Below, in pieces: positions 45,095 to 53,334 of a stretch of DNA of 64,000 bases (position 1 is the first letter of the stretch; every line of letters starts with the position of its first letter). A program made the position numbers and the translations under genes. Origin of the DNA: Niallia circulans. GTDB taxonomy: Bacteria > Bacillota > Bacilli > Bacillales > Cytobacillaceae. The notes below the pieces were generated by a model, which was not told the DNA's origin, did no database searches, and saw only the letters and a program-made list of their open reading frames with translations. The stretch lies in the NCBI RefSeq assembly GCF_003726095.1, contig NZ_CP026031.1, positions 1,922,001 to 1,986,000 on the forward strand. The letters run 5' to 3'.

Positions 45095-46003
45095 CTATTC
45101 AGCTTTAAATATTGCTCCAATTCCTTCTTTTATCATAACAGGTGAAGTTATAATTCCACCATCGTCACTTAATAACTTTCCTGTATTATCTCCCCAACCA
45201 TATACCTTTCCACTTTCACCTAGTGCAATCACGAAACGTTCTCCAATAACTATATCGGTAACTTTCTCTGATATGGAAACTTTCTCTGATTTAGAAATGG
45301 ACCTACTTGATGTATCACCTAATCCGAGTTGTCCATAATTGTTACTACCCCAAGTATATAAATCACCATTCTTATCTAATTGATACATTGCATCATTACC
45401 AACATATATATTAGATTGTGCTGGTTGATACTCACTAATTGGAATTAATTTTCCGTCACTATCAATATCTATGGCATCTAAACGGTAATCAAAATAACCT
45501 TCAGAATTCCCCTCTTTTTTCACTTGAATTTCTACTAAATGTTTTGTTTTCTCTAATCCACTTTTAGTAAATCCAACAATCTGTGTAGTTACTTTATCAG
45601 ACGAGGTTGCTGAAACTTGAGCATTCATAATACCAATTTCTTTTCCATCAACTTTAACAGTTATTGAATTTGTATAAGTTTTGGCTGTAGTTATAATTAA
45701 AGAAAATTTTGACCCCTCAAACGCAAATGTTACTTTTGAGTTTTTCCCTTTTAATGCTCCATGAGCACTCCCTTTATACTGAGCAGTTTCACTAGGATCT
45801 TTATAATTGGCTGTCCATGCAGCTGAACCACCATCGTACTCTATTAAAGAATCCAAATCATCATACCGTTGCCAACCTTCTTCAGGTGCTGTTAATTTTT
45901 GACCAACAGTAGCAGCTTCAACTTTACTACCATTAAACGCATAGATGGATACACTAAAAATTACAATTGTTACTGCGGAAATAATCATTAATATCTTTTT
46001 CAT
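45095..46003 (-). CDS. Secreted protein with carbohydrate-binding-like domain and RCC1 repeats
   Basis: The 302-aa protein has a signal peptide with cleavage expected after VEA (residue about 31). Residues about 40-190 form a beta-sandwich pattern seen in carbohydrate-binding domains of Bacillus surface and phage proteins (GWQRYDDLDSLIEYDG...VTFAFEGSKFSLIITT...KHLVEIQVKKE...YFDYRLDAIDID). Residues about 205-285 contain RCC1-type repeats (GDLYTWGSNNYGQLGLGD and SGKVYGWGDN). A full RCC1 propeller has seven blades; here only about two fit. It has its own binding site (GGAGGAGAAA) and terminator in the accessory zone, so it is a likely moron that modifies the host surface or is secreted. Confidence 0.7.
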   Translation of the reverse strand: MKKILMIISAVTIVIFSVSIYAFNGSKVEAATVGQKLTAPEEGWQRYDDLDSLIEYDGGSAAWTANYKDPSETAQYKGSAHGALKGKNSKVTFAFEGSKFSLIITTAKTYTNSITVKVDGKEIGIMNAQVSATSSDKVTTQIVGFTKSGLEKTKHLVEIQVKKEGNSEGYFDYRLDAIDIDSDGKLIPISEYQPAQSNIYVGNDAMYQLDKNGDLYTWGSNNYGQLGLGDTSSRSISKSEKVSISEKVTDIVIGERFVIALGESGKVYGWGDNTGKLLSDDGGIITSPVMIKEGIGAIFKAE

Positions 46004-46111
46004 TTTTCTCCTCCAAAATTCAAACTAAGTATATTATCCTATAAACAGGCATTTATTCCTACACGAATCATTCGACTAAATACGACATATATCTTCTTTC
46101 TCAAAAATAAA

Positions 46112-46135
46112 AAGCACCCGATTATTCGGATGCTT
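46112..46135 (-). terminator. Terminator of the 135-aa gene
   Basis: AAGCATCCGA / TCGGGTGCTT on the minus strand, followed by TTTTATTTTT. Confidence 0.8.
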
Positions 46136-46167
46136 CAATATTTCTTATCTATCGTCACGCTAACTAT

Positions 46168-46575
46168 TTACTTATCATAATCAGCTATTTCAAATCTTTT
46201 GCATTCTGTTGGCGAATGCTGAGAATTAAATTTTTCAATAACATTCCCAAATTGACCATTAGCTTTATAATAAGTAAGAATTTGAATAGCCTGAGCTCTA
46301 GATATCCCCTGTCTATCTAGTTCGGGTTCAATGTCGTAATAACCTTCTAGGTTTTTGAGTTTTTCATCATCTAGGAAATACTCATTAAGAATATCTCCAA
46401 CAATGGTAAACTCTTCTTTTGACACAAAACCAATTCTTTCGATTTCTTCATCGATTACATGTTCAAATCCATTTAGTAATCCAAAAATAGTTGATTCTTT
46501 TACAGGAGCATAACCTTCTCTATTTTGAGAACGATAAACTTCTCCCAATAATTTTCCAAACATAACTTTATCCAA
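46168..46575 (-). CDS. Phage protein of unknown function, 135 aa
   Basis: Helical soluble protein (FGKLLGEVYRSQNREGYAPVKESTIFGLLNGFEHVID...). The TTG at 46575 lies 8 nt after GGAGG; GTG 46584 overlaps that site. The middle part resembles a small acidic helical domain but no family was recognised. It has its own terminator. Confidence 0.5.
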   Translation of the reverse strand: MDKVMFGKLLGEVYRSQNREGYAPVKESTIFGLLNGFEHVIDEEIERIGFVSKEEFTIVGDILNEYFLDDEKLKNLEGYYDIEPELDRQGISRAQAIQILTYYKANGQFGNVIEKFNSQHSPTECKRFEIADYDK

Positions 46576-46698
46576 ACTGCCCACCTCCTTCCACCCAATT
46601 AATTATGGACTTTCAGGAGGTTAGGCACAATATCCTATCGTTCGTCTTTTATCGACATTATTTGCAAAATTTTAAGAGTAACACTCACAAAGGAATGC

Positions 46699-46962
46699 TT
46701 AAAATAAACTATCTGAGAAACTAATTTGCATGATTGGTAATCCAAATTTTATGAAGATATACATACTTAAAGCTAATGCTAAATATAGAAAAATATTCAC
46801 CATCCACTTTTTAAAAGTAATTCCCATTAATTTAAATATCAATAAAATAATTGCCGTCAAAAATACAGGAATAAAAGAAAATAGCAATGCTGCAATTATA
46901 TGAAACACCATTGAATTCATCATTGATGTCGTATCAGTAATAACATTTTCAGGCACATTCAT
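46699..46962 (-). CDS. Two-helix membrane protein, 87 aa
   Basis: Hydrophobic helices at about 20-46 and 52-76 with FKLMGITFKKW between them. It is set alone with GGAGTGGG upstream. Accessory-zone gene of unknown role; could be a membrane effector or exclusion protein. Confidence 0.5.
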   Translation of the reverse strand: MNVPENVITDTTSMMNSMVFHIIAALLFSFIPVFLTAIILLIFKLMGITFKKWMVNIFLYLALALSMYIFIKFGLPIMQISFSDSLF

Positions 46963-47125
46963 TCATAATACCCACTCCTTCATTCATTTAGTTATGAGTA
47001 AAAGGAACTATAAGAACAATCACTATCGTTCAACAAATAACGACATAAAACGCTATATCTATTTCTTAATATCCTTGTATAATTAATTTCTGTGAAACTA
47101 AATTATAGATTCAAGGTGAATAACA

Positions 47126-47302
47126 ATGTCAGAAGATAAATACAAAGGTTACGATACATCAATCATTTATGATTATAAAGATTACCCAGATAAACTGGCA
47201 GGAATCTGTGACAACTGCGGCAATGCTCAATTTAAGAGTTCTGTTAAAGATTATGTTTTCCTACGTGAATGCCGCCAGTGTGGCATGAAGAAAACTATTT
47301 GA
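47126..47302 (+). CDS. Small zinc-ribbon protein on the plus strand, 58 aa
   Basis: Contains C-D-N-C and C-R-Q-C about 25 residues apart. It is read against the surrounding late genes, with AAGGTGAAT upstream and a private terminator overlapping its stop codon. A weak TATAAT (47078-47083) may be its -10 element. Likely an independently expressed moron. Confidence 0.6.
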   Translation: MSEDKYKGYDTSIIYDYKDYPDKLAGICDNCGNAQFKSSVKDYVFLRECRQCGMKKTI

Positions 47303-47322
47303 CCCTTTGATGGGTCTTTTTT
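47301..47322 (+). terminator. Terminator of the 58-aa gene
   Basis: GACCC / GGGTC stem followed by TTTTTT, starting at the gene's stop codon. Confidence 0.8.
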
Positions 47323-47330
47323 GCATATAA

Positions 47331-47352
47331 AAAGCACTCCTGAAGGAATGCT
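47331..47352 (-). terminator. Terminator of the DUF4145 gene
   Basis: AGCATTCC / GGAGTGCT stem with TTTT downstream on the minus strand. Confidence 0.75.
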
Positions 47353-47371
47353 AAAATCGTTTATAATTTAA

Positions 47372-47956
47372 CTACTCTTTTCTATATTTGTTCATTCTAC
47401 CGGGCATTTCATAAACAAATCTCAATAGCATCTCTGTAAATTCCATTAGTTCAATTGCATCTTCTTTACTAATTTCTGGTATTTCATGTGTAGCTTCATT
47501 TCCTTTTTTTCTAATATGATCAACCCATTCTTTACTATTTGGAGGAATATAATGTTGATCATGTAAGAAATCTACATAAAAAGCAAAACTTTTACCAGAT
47601 TGAGCTCCTTTTGAAACAGATATGTTCATGAGAAGTTTTCTGCAAGATAACACTGCTGATGTATGCGCGTTGACAGAAATACAATTTCTGGCCTCGTTAT
47701 ATAAACTTTCTATTTCCTTTGGAAGATGTTCAATTTCTTCTCCAGGAATTGGACCTGGTACTTGTGTTATTTTATCCCCTGTCATAAAAGTTGGTCTATT
47801 ACAAGTTGGACATATATAAATATTCCCAAATGATCCATTATTATTTCTACAAGTGTATTGCCTAGTTGGCCCTACTTTATTCCCACAAAAACCACAAACA
47901 TAATTAATTTTCATTGCAACTTCTTCACTTCTCCAACTTCCAGGTAAAGCCAGCAT
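47372..47956 (-). CDS. DUF4145-domain protein with N-terminal zinc ribbon
   Basis: The 194-aa protein has a zinc ribbon (CGFCGN...CPTCNRP, about residues 22-55) and a DUF4145 helical domain with IESLYNEARNCISVNAHTSAVLSCRKLLMNI and WVDHIRKKGNEATHEI. DUF4145 domains occur in restriction and other defence proteins as well as alone. ATG 47956 follows AAAGGAG by 8 nt. It has its own terminator in the moron zone. A defence or regulatory role is possible but not shown. Confidence 0.75.
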   Translation of the reverse strand: MLALPGSWRSEEVAMKINYVCGFCGNKVGPTRQYTCRNNNGSFGNIYICPTCNRPTFMTGDKITQVPGPIPGEEIEHLPKEIESLYNEARNCISVNAHTSAVLSCRKLLMNISVSKGAQSGKSFAFYVDFLHDQHYIPPNSKEWVDHIRKKGNEATHEIPEISKEDAIELMEFTEMLLRFVYEMPGRMNKYRKE

Positions 47957-48042
47957 ATTCCCCACTCCTTTTATCTTTAACTCACAAACAGTTCGACTAA
48001 ATTGTCAAAATCCCTGCTTATTTGATAAAAAAGTTACAATGG

Positions 48043-48192
48043 CTATTTCCTCCTAATCGCCCCATTGTGTCGTTTATAGGTGTCCCTATTAGTACCCATC
48101 AATTCACGTAAGTCATGCTTAGATAATTTCTCTTTCCTAATATTATTTATCTTTTCTAAGTTGTCAGTTCGTAGATGATCTTTTAGTTTCAT
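48043..48192 (-). CDS. Small basic phage protein, 49 aa
   Basis: Reads MKLKDHLRTDNLEKINNIRKEK... with LMGTNRDTYKRHNGAIRRK at the end, a short basic motif I associate with small Bacillus phage genes near late regulators. A GGTGATT site precedes the ATG. Confidence 0.55.
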   Translation of the reverse strand: MKLKDHLRTDNLEKINNIRKEKLSKHDLRELMGTNRDTYKRHNGAIRRK

Positions 48193-48286
48193 AATCACCA
48201 CATCCTATAATAGTATTCAGACTTACATAATTGGCTTATTTCGCATTTTAATAACTTATTAGAGTATTTGTTAATTAAAATAGAAA

Positions 48287-48312
48287 AACGCTCCTATGAG
48301 TCTAGGAACGTT
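48287..48312 (-). terminator. Leftward terminator before the plus-strand moron
   Basis: AACGTTCCTA / TAGGAGCGTT stem followed by TTTCTATTTT on the minus strand. The remaining 48193-48477 region is AT-rich and probably holds the promoter of the next rightward gene. Confidence 0.7.
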
Positions 48313-48477
48313 CTCTTTTGAATATTTTCTTGATAATATAAATTTAACATGAAGAAATGCAAACAATTTAAACTTAATAGAAAATAATTGTTTATATTTT
48401 TTTAATTTTATTGAAACATTTTTTCATCTTTTCCGTATTTATCACTATCTTACATAAAAGGATGGTTAAGAATACTT

Positions 48478-49233
48478 ATGTCAAATTTACACTTTAGTGA
48501 GGTTTTTATAAAAAATATTCGAGAGCAATTGAATACAGACTTCTTTGTCTCAGAGGACTTCGTGATAGAAACTAAGGATTTTTCACCTAAAGCAAAACAT
48601 CTTTACATAATTTATAAGTATCAGAAAGATTATGAATTTAAGCTACGCTATATGCTGGGTAATGATTCATTTTCCATCACAATGCAGCCTGGTGATATTA
48701 TCTTTGAACAAAAAGAGGATGAATTAACCTCCGAAGAAGTACGTGAACAAATCGATAGTTGGTTAAAAAACATTTACAATAGTTTGAGCGCTCAACCATT
48801 AAATAGAAAAGTATCTGAACATGAAGAAATGCTAAATGAGGTCAAAGAAAAGATAGACTCACTTGAAGGTTTCGATGATTTTTTTACACGAGAAGAGAGT
48901 AAAATATATATTCAAAAGTTGAATGAACTTGAAAATAGGTTTAAAGAGCAATTCGAGGAAGAACAAATAAATAGGGAAAATACAGAAGAGCAAATACAAT
49001 CATTACAAAAAGATATCGAGGTACTAAAAACACAGCTTGATATGCTAACAAAAAAGAACTGGATTTTGTCTTTTTCTACCAGATTATATAATCTATATAA
49101 ACAAAATCCAATTGTTGCACGAAAATTAGCAGGTGCAGGTAGAGAATTACTTCCCGACGCCGCTAAAGAGTTTGTTACCCCAGAATTGTTAGATCAAGCA
49201 TTGTTGCCACCTGAAAGTGCTGGTAACGAATAA
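48478..49233 (+). CDS. Plus-strand coiled-coil protein of unknown function
   Basis: The 251-aa protein has an N-terminal alpha/beta domain (about 1-105, with LYIIYKYQKDYEFKLRYMLGND...PGDIIFEQKEDELTSEE) and a long coiled coil (about 110-195, heptads of Leu/Ile with Lys/Glu). The C-terminal part (about 200-251) is mixed hydrophobic and may contact membrane. It is read against all neighbouring late genes, has its own terminator, and a possible TTGAAA...TATTTA promoter just upstream (19-bp spacing). No family was recognised; it is a good candidate for an uncharacterised moron effector. Confidence 0.65.
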   Translation: MSNLHFSEVFIKNIREQLNTDFFVSEDFVIETKDFSPKAKHLYIIYKYQKDYEFKLRYMLGNDSFSITMQPGDIIFEQKEDELTSEEVREQIDSWLKNIYNSLSAQPLNRKVSEHEEMLNEVKEKIDSLEGFDDFFTREESKIYIQKLNELENRFKEQFEEEQINRENTEEQIQSLQKDIEVLKTQLDMLTKKNWILSFSTRLYNLYKQNPIVARKLAGAGRELLPDAAKEFVTPELLDQALLPPESAGNE

Positions 49234-49258
49234 AGGTAAAGCAAATGCTTTACCTTTT
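49232..49258 (+). terminator. Terminator of the coiled-coil gene
   Basis: AAAGGTAAAGC / GCTTTACCTTT, perfect stem starting at the stop codon, with T-rich tail. Confidence 0.85.
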
Positions 49259-49260
49259 CT

Positions 49261-49713
49261 TTATTTTGTAATTGCTAACAAATTCAAATTTAACGCTAAC
49301 CGATAAAAGGCTTTCCAACGAATTTTACCATAAGTAACATGACTAATTGGCGGCTGAAACTTAAAGCAATACACATTGTAATCCGTTATATATTCAGCTT
49401 CATTGGTCATATACCTTTCTTCGATTAAGAAACGTTCCATCTTAGGTAACCTTGCTACAGCTCTTTCTACTCTATTGATGAAGTTTTGTCTATATGCTTG
49501 TTGATCTACGTTGTATGTAGCAATATTGGAAGTCTGGTCGCTTGTCTGATTTGTTGGTCCATGGTATCTAGGTTCTGAACTTGCAGTAATGCTTGCCTCT
49601 CTTTCTTCAAATTCTAGATACTTGAATAATCGGTATTTCTCTAATTCGCCCTCCACAGCCTGCTGTGTTGCTTTTCTATCTATCTCAGGAAGCACAAAAG
49701 ACATTTGTTTCAA
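49261..49713 (-). CDS. ArpU-like late-gene transcription regulator
   Basis: The 150-aa protein fits the ArpU family: MSFVLPEIDRKATQQAVEGELEKYR, a central linker, then LPKMERFLIEERYM and a C-terminal sigma-region-4-like helix-turn-helix (PPISHVTYGKIRWKAFYRLALNL). ArpU proteins activate phage late genes. TTG 49713 after GGGGGAG is the most likely start. It lies at the boundary of early and late genes. Confidence 0.82.
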   Translation of the reverse strand: MKQMSFVLPEIDRKATQQAVEGELEKYRLFKYLEFEEREASITASSEPRYHGPTNQTSDQTSNIATYNVDQQAYRQNFINRVERAVARLPKMERFLIEERYMTNEAEYITDYNVYCFKFQPPISHVTYGKIRWKAFYRLALNLNLLAITK

Positions 49714-49785
49714 GACGACTCCCCCCATTTAGTGATATAATTAATTTGCCGATTAATTAAGAGATGGGAGAAATCCTGTCTTTTT

Positions 49786-50241
49786 TTATTTTTCATCCAT
49801 GATTTTATCTTTATAAGCTTTAAGAAAGAATGACTTCTCTTCTTTAAGAGCCGAAATTTGTATTTCCAATCCCTCATTTTTCATCCTTTCAGTGAATAGA
49901 GATTCATTAAGGTCCTCAACAGTTTCTCTAAGATTTTTTATCTCTTTTTCTAGAGAATTATTATTCATATCGACTTTCACACAATCCTTTTCTCTTACTC
50001 TAAACACTTTTGTTTCATCAACTCCACAACAAATTACCCTTAATACCTTTTCCATGCCATTGTGAATCTTTTCTTCACTACCACACCTAACCGGAACATC
50101 AACATAAGTGTTTGATTCTAATGCACCAATAACCTTATGGATATACATTTCATTTGGTGAGTTGTATCTATGTTGTTCTATTTGTACATAATCACCAAAA
50201 TCAATGTCATTTGTTTTCTTATGCCCAATAAACTTACTCAT
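49786..50241 (-). CDS. Phage protein with C-terminal coiled coil, 151 aa
   Basis: The first 90 residues are beta-rich with three Cys; residues about 92-140 form a coiled coil (LEKEIKNLRETVEDLNESL). It is co-directional with ArpU and the methyltransferase. Function unknown. Confidence 0.55.
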   Translation of the reverse strand: MSKFIGHKKTNDIDFGDYVQIEQHRYNSPNEMYIHKVIGALESNTYVDVPVRCGSEEKIHNGMEKVLRVICCGVDETKVFRVREKDCVKVDMNNNSLEKEIKNLRETVEDLNESLFTERMKNEGLEIQISALKEEKSFFLKAYKDKIMDEK

Positions 50242-50247
50242 TTCCCT

Positions 50248-50643
50248 TCACCCTTCCATCAACTTTCTAAAATCATATATAAAAGACTCCATTTTCCTTT
50301 TATTGAATTTATATAATCGATTACTTTCTGCAGATGGTCTCGATATATTTAATCTGCTATCTCCGATTGATAACATCCCATTGTTATCAAGTTCCTTATC
50401 GTAATACTCCCAGTAATCCGCACCGAAACTATTTGCTTCTTTTGGATTCAAATTATCCCATGATTGATTTGCAACTAATTCGATATACTCTTGTAATTCT
50501 TTAAACACTTCAGGTTCAAAACAAAAAATGAAATTATAATGTTTAGCAGCAGGTACTTCTACGATTTCAAAAATAACAGCCGACTTTCGACTTTTAACTA
50601 GAAGTTCTAAACCATCTACTGATTTAAATGTTCTTTTATTCAT
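50248..50643 (-). CDS. Phage protein of unknown function, 131 aa
   Basis: Soluble acidic protein, spaced 6 nt from the next gene. No domain recognised. Start is preceded by AGAAAGGAAGGGTGA. Confidence 0.5.
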   Translation of the reverse strand: MNKRTFKSVDGLELLVKSRKSAVIFEIVEVPAAKHYNFIFCFEPEVFKELQEYIELVANQSWDNLNPKEANSFGADYWEYYDKELDNNGMLSIGDSRLNISRPSAESNRLYKFNKRKMESFIYDFRKLMEG

Positions 50644-50679
50644 TTCACCCTTCCTTTCTGCGGATAAGTTTCGAACTGT

Positions 50680-51675
50680 TCAGCAGATTAATTGCAACTG
50701 CCCGTTCTCTTCTTCTAAAAATTCTTCTTCATATTTCCCTTTTAGTATTAATTCAAAGATTGATTCTAATATCTGAACAACAATGCTATTTCCAGCTTGA
50801 TGATATAGCGTTCCATTCAAGCAACCAACTTTTGAAGGATGTTCTTTTAAGGCTGCTTCATAATCACTATCATCAAACCCCATTAGTCTCCAACATTCTT
50901 TTTCTGTTAGGTACCTGTATTGACCATCCTTCATCTTTACTACACCACTATTTGGACAACGCATTTGTTTTGTTGTAATTGTATCTACAAAGTCTTTTAC
51001 TTCATCTAACATTCGACCATTATAGCTACCAGAAACTATAGGCATTCCAGGTAATTTCTTTACCATGCTTGGTTGCGTAAAAATGTACTTCTCGTCCACA
51101 TCAATTTCTAGGAATTCTTTAATTGATCGCATAGGCTTTTTTCGCAGTTTATTAAAGTTGAACTTCCCACCATCTAATATTGAAACTGTGAACAATCTCT
51201 CCCTAGCTTGCGGAATGCCAAAGTCTCTAGCATCTAAAACTTGATAAGAATTTGTATAACCTAACTTTTCCATATCACTCAAATAATGATTAAATGCAGT
51301 AACCATTTTCTTAGAAAGTGCATTTTTTACATTTTCCCAAATAACTACTTTAGGTTTCCAAACTCCAAGGTTTTCGATAATCTTTATGGTTTCAAACATC
51401 AATGAACTTCTGGTACCATCTTCAACATTCCCACCATACTGTTTACCTGCAATACTAAAGTCTTGGCATGGTGATCCATGTACTAAAATATCTGGTTGTA
51501 AACTATAACCTACTACCGACTCTGGTTCATACCGATTATCAAACATAGAGTTATAGGTTCTTACCGCCTTTTCATTCCACTCTACGTAATCTATAGACTT
51601 ATGTTTAACACCTAAATTCTGCAATGCCTTTCTAGGCGCTCCAATCCCACCAAATAACTCCAATATTTTAATCAT
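50680..51675 (-). CDS. Orphan DNA cytosine-5 methyltransferase
   Basis: The 331-aa enzyme has C5-methylase motifs in order: I LELFGGIGAPRKAL, IV GSPCQDFSIAG with catalytic Cys70, VI WENVKNAL, VIII QARERLF, and X at the C-terminus (YHQAGNSIVVQI). No restriction endonuclease gene is beside it, so it probably protects phage DNA from host restriction or alters gene expression. AAAGAGGGTG precedes the ATG. Confidence 0.92.
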   Translation of the reverse strand: MIKILELFGGIGAPRKALQNLGVKHKSIDYVEWNEKAVRTYNSMFDNRYEPESVVGYSLQPDILVHGSPCQDFSIAGKQYGGNVEDGTRSSLMFETIKIIENLGVWKPKVVIWENVKNALSKKMVTAFNHYLSDMEKLGYTNSYQVLDARDFGIPQARERLFTVSILDGGKFNFNKLRKKPMRSIKEFLEIDVDEKYIFTQPSMVKKLPGMPIVSGSYNGRMLDEVKDFVDTITTKQMRCPNSGVVKMKDGQYRYLTEKECWRLMGFDDSDYEAALKEHPSKVGCLNGTLYHQAGNSIVVQILESIFELILKGKYEEEFLEEENGQLQLIC

Positions 51676-51702
51676 TTAATCACCCTCTTTGCTGCACATA
51701 AG

Positions 51703-51795
51703 TTATCTATGTTTTCTCTCCTGGTGCCTATATCCCAAATACATAATCAAAAATATAGATACTTGACCGACCCAAAAACCAATTAGGAAACTCAT
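51703..51795 (-). CDS. Small single-helix membrane protein, 30 aa
   Basis: MSFLIGFWVGQVSIFLIMYLG then a basic tail. Its ATG overlaps the previous stop as ATGA. It resembles the very short DUF3789-like phage proteins. Confidence 0.5.
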   Translation of the reverse strand: MSFLIGFWVGQVSIFLIMYLGYRHQERKHR

Positions 51796-51938
51796 ACTTT
51801 ATTCCATTTCTTTCTTTTGACCTTTAGTGGATGCTCGCCCATCCCTTTACAACGTGGGCAAGTTTTATCTTTATAAATAGTTCCATGTCCATTGCACATC
51901 AAGCATACTGTCATATCTAGTAAACTTGTTATGCTCAT
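51792..51938 (-). CDS. Small DnaJ-like zinc-finger protein, 48 aa
   Basis: Contains CLMCNGHG and CPRCKGMG, the C-x-x-C-x-G-x-G pair of a DnaJ-type cysteine-rich zinc motif. GGAGGAATCAAA precedes ATG 51938. Function unknown. Confidence 0.6.
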   Translation of the reverse strand: MSITSLLDMTVCLMCNGHGTIYKDKTCPRCKGMGEHPLKVKRKKWNKV

Positions 51939-52018
51939 TTTGATTCCTCCTAAAATAATGTTTCTTTATAACTAAATAATTAGTAAAATATAACCATGTC
52001 AAATGGAGGTGTTTAATT

Positions 52019-52234
52019 TTGTTCGATAATATTCCTTTAAATTCAATGATGTTTATTGGACCATTGCTGATCTTATTTGTGACTTTTCTTGTAATAGCAA
52101 TTTTGTATTCATTACTTTTCAGATGGCTTCCAAATAAAATTTTTAATTTCTTTCTTGGACCTATTATTTTAATTCTTGGAGGTTATATCTGGATCTATCC
52201 AATGCAAATGGGTTTCTATGAACTCTTTAAATAA
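52019..52234 (+). CDS. Plus-strand small membrane protein, 71 aa
   Basis: Two hydrophobic helices (about 10-33 and 43-60). TTG 52019 is 9 nt after GGAGG. It is read opposite to the early operon, which suggests separate control; function unknown. Confidence 0.5.
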   Translation: MFDNIPLNSMMFIGPLLILFVTFLVIAILYSLLFRWLPNKIFNFFLGPIILILGGYIWIYPMQMGFYELFK

Positions 52235-52281
52235 ACTTACATATCACTCTCCCTCAGTAGGAAGGAGAGTGAAGCTATTAC

Positions 52282-52971
52282 TTATGCAGCACCATCTTCA
52301 TCTTCATTTTCCTCGGATTGTTCACTTTCTCCTGTTTCCTGTTCTTTTTCCTCGGTTTCTGTTACTGGCTCTTCATTTTTCGGTTCATTTTCTTCCGTTT
52401 TTGTTTCACCTTGGCTTTCTTTCCATTCCCACCAAGCTTCAGCAAGTGGAGCTACTTCTTTTCGATAATCGTCTATTAAGTCTGCTACTGTACCAGAACT
52501 GATTTCTAATTCACTGGCTAATTTACTGAAAGATTCACCTTCTGTTTTCCGTTTAACAATATCAGCGAAGTTTTCAGGATAATTTTCTAATTGTGGAGCA
52601 AGACCAGCTGCAATAAACGCATCAATATGTTCACGATCGATTTCCTTTTTCTCTTCTTTGGTCTCTATTTTCTCTTCTGGCAAGTCCAAGTCAGCTTCTA
52701 ATTGCTCAAATGTTGGCTTTACTTCCTCAACCACACCATTGTTATTTACTTTGTACTCGGTCAAAGGACGATTAGTCTGAGCGTTTAAAGTAACGTTATA
52801 ATTAACAACCATTGATTCAATTTGAATCTCTGCTTTTTCATCAATCATTTCCGCTAATTTATCTAAGTGTCCCTTTAAAGCAGAATCACTTACTTCCAAT
52901 ACTATTTCTTTCACACCTTTTGGCTTAAGGTTAATCTTCTTTACTAAAGCTTTGAAATCTACATATGACAT
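52282..52971 (-). CDS. Phage protein with acidic C-terminal tail, 229 aa
   Basis: Residues 1-70 are helical; residues about 118-180 contain a predicted helix-turn-helix-like segment (FSKLASELEISSGTVADLIDDYRK); the last 45 residues are almost all Glu/Lys/Thr and strongly acidic. AAAAGGAGCG precedes the ATG. It lies at the front of the replication-associated operon. Role unknown. Confidence 0.6.
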   Translation of the reverse strand: MSYVDFKALVKKINLKPKGVKEIVLEVSDSALKGHLDKLAEMIDEKAEIQIESMVVNYNVTLNAQTNRPLTEYKVNNNGVVEEVKPTFEQLEADLDLPEEKIETKEEKKEIDREHIDAFIAAGLAPQLENYPENFADIVKRKTEGESFSKLASELEISSGTVADLIDDYRKEVAPLAEAWWEWKESQGETKTEENEPKNEEPVTETEEKEQETGESEQSEENEDEDGAA

Positions 52972-52972
52972 G

Positions 52973-53116
52973 TTAATTCGCTCCTTTTAATTGGTTATAT
53001 ATTTTTTTAAGCTCCTGGTATGTAAGCTCGTAGAGTTGTCGATTATCAGGAGTTTTGAAATATCCTAGATTAATAAGTTTTGCTTTTAAATCGTCTTTCT
53101 CTTGTTCTAATGTCAT
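52973..53116 (-). CDS. FbpA-like small protein, 47 aa
   Basis: MTLEQEKDDLKAKLINLGYFKTPDN... with RQLYELTYQELKKIYNQL resembles the Fur-regulated basic protein (FbpA/FbpB-type) family of bacilli, which in the host works with the iron-sparing small RNA FsrA. The start at 53116 is inferred from length and a GGTCAATAGGA site. Confidence 0.5.
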   Translation of the reverse strand: MTLEQEKDDLKAKLINLGYFKTPDNRQLYELTYQELKKIYNQLKGAN

Positions 53117-53118
53117 TC

Positions 53119-53334
53119 CTATTGACCTTCCACTTTTCTTAATTTGGCTATCCAACAACTGCTATGTGTGTTTTGGACAAAGATTTTTCTGTTGTAACTA
53201 TCTCGGTCAAATACTTTTCCATCTTTCTTAATCTCAGTAAGGGGATAAGTAATCTCATAACCTCGACTTACAAGATCATTAATTGCTTGTACAGCTTCAT
53301 ATTTCCGCTGTCTTCTGATGATAACTGGGCTCAT
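53119..53334 (-). CDS. Small phage protein, 71 aa
   Basis: Mixed alpha/beta (VQAINDLVSRGYEITYPLTEIKK...SSCWIAKLRKVEGQ). Overlaps rusA. Function unknown. Confidence 0.5.
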   Translation of the reverse strand: MSPVIIRRQRKYEAVQAINDLVSRGYEITYPLTEIKKDGKVFDRDSYNRKIFVQNTHSSCWIAKLRKVEGQ

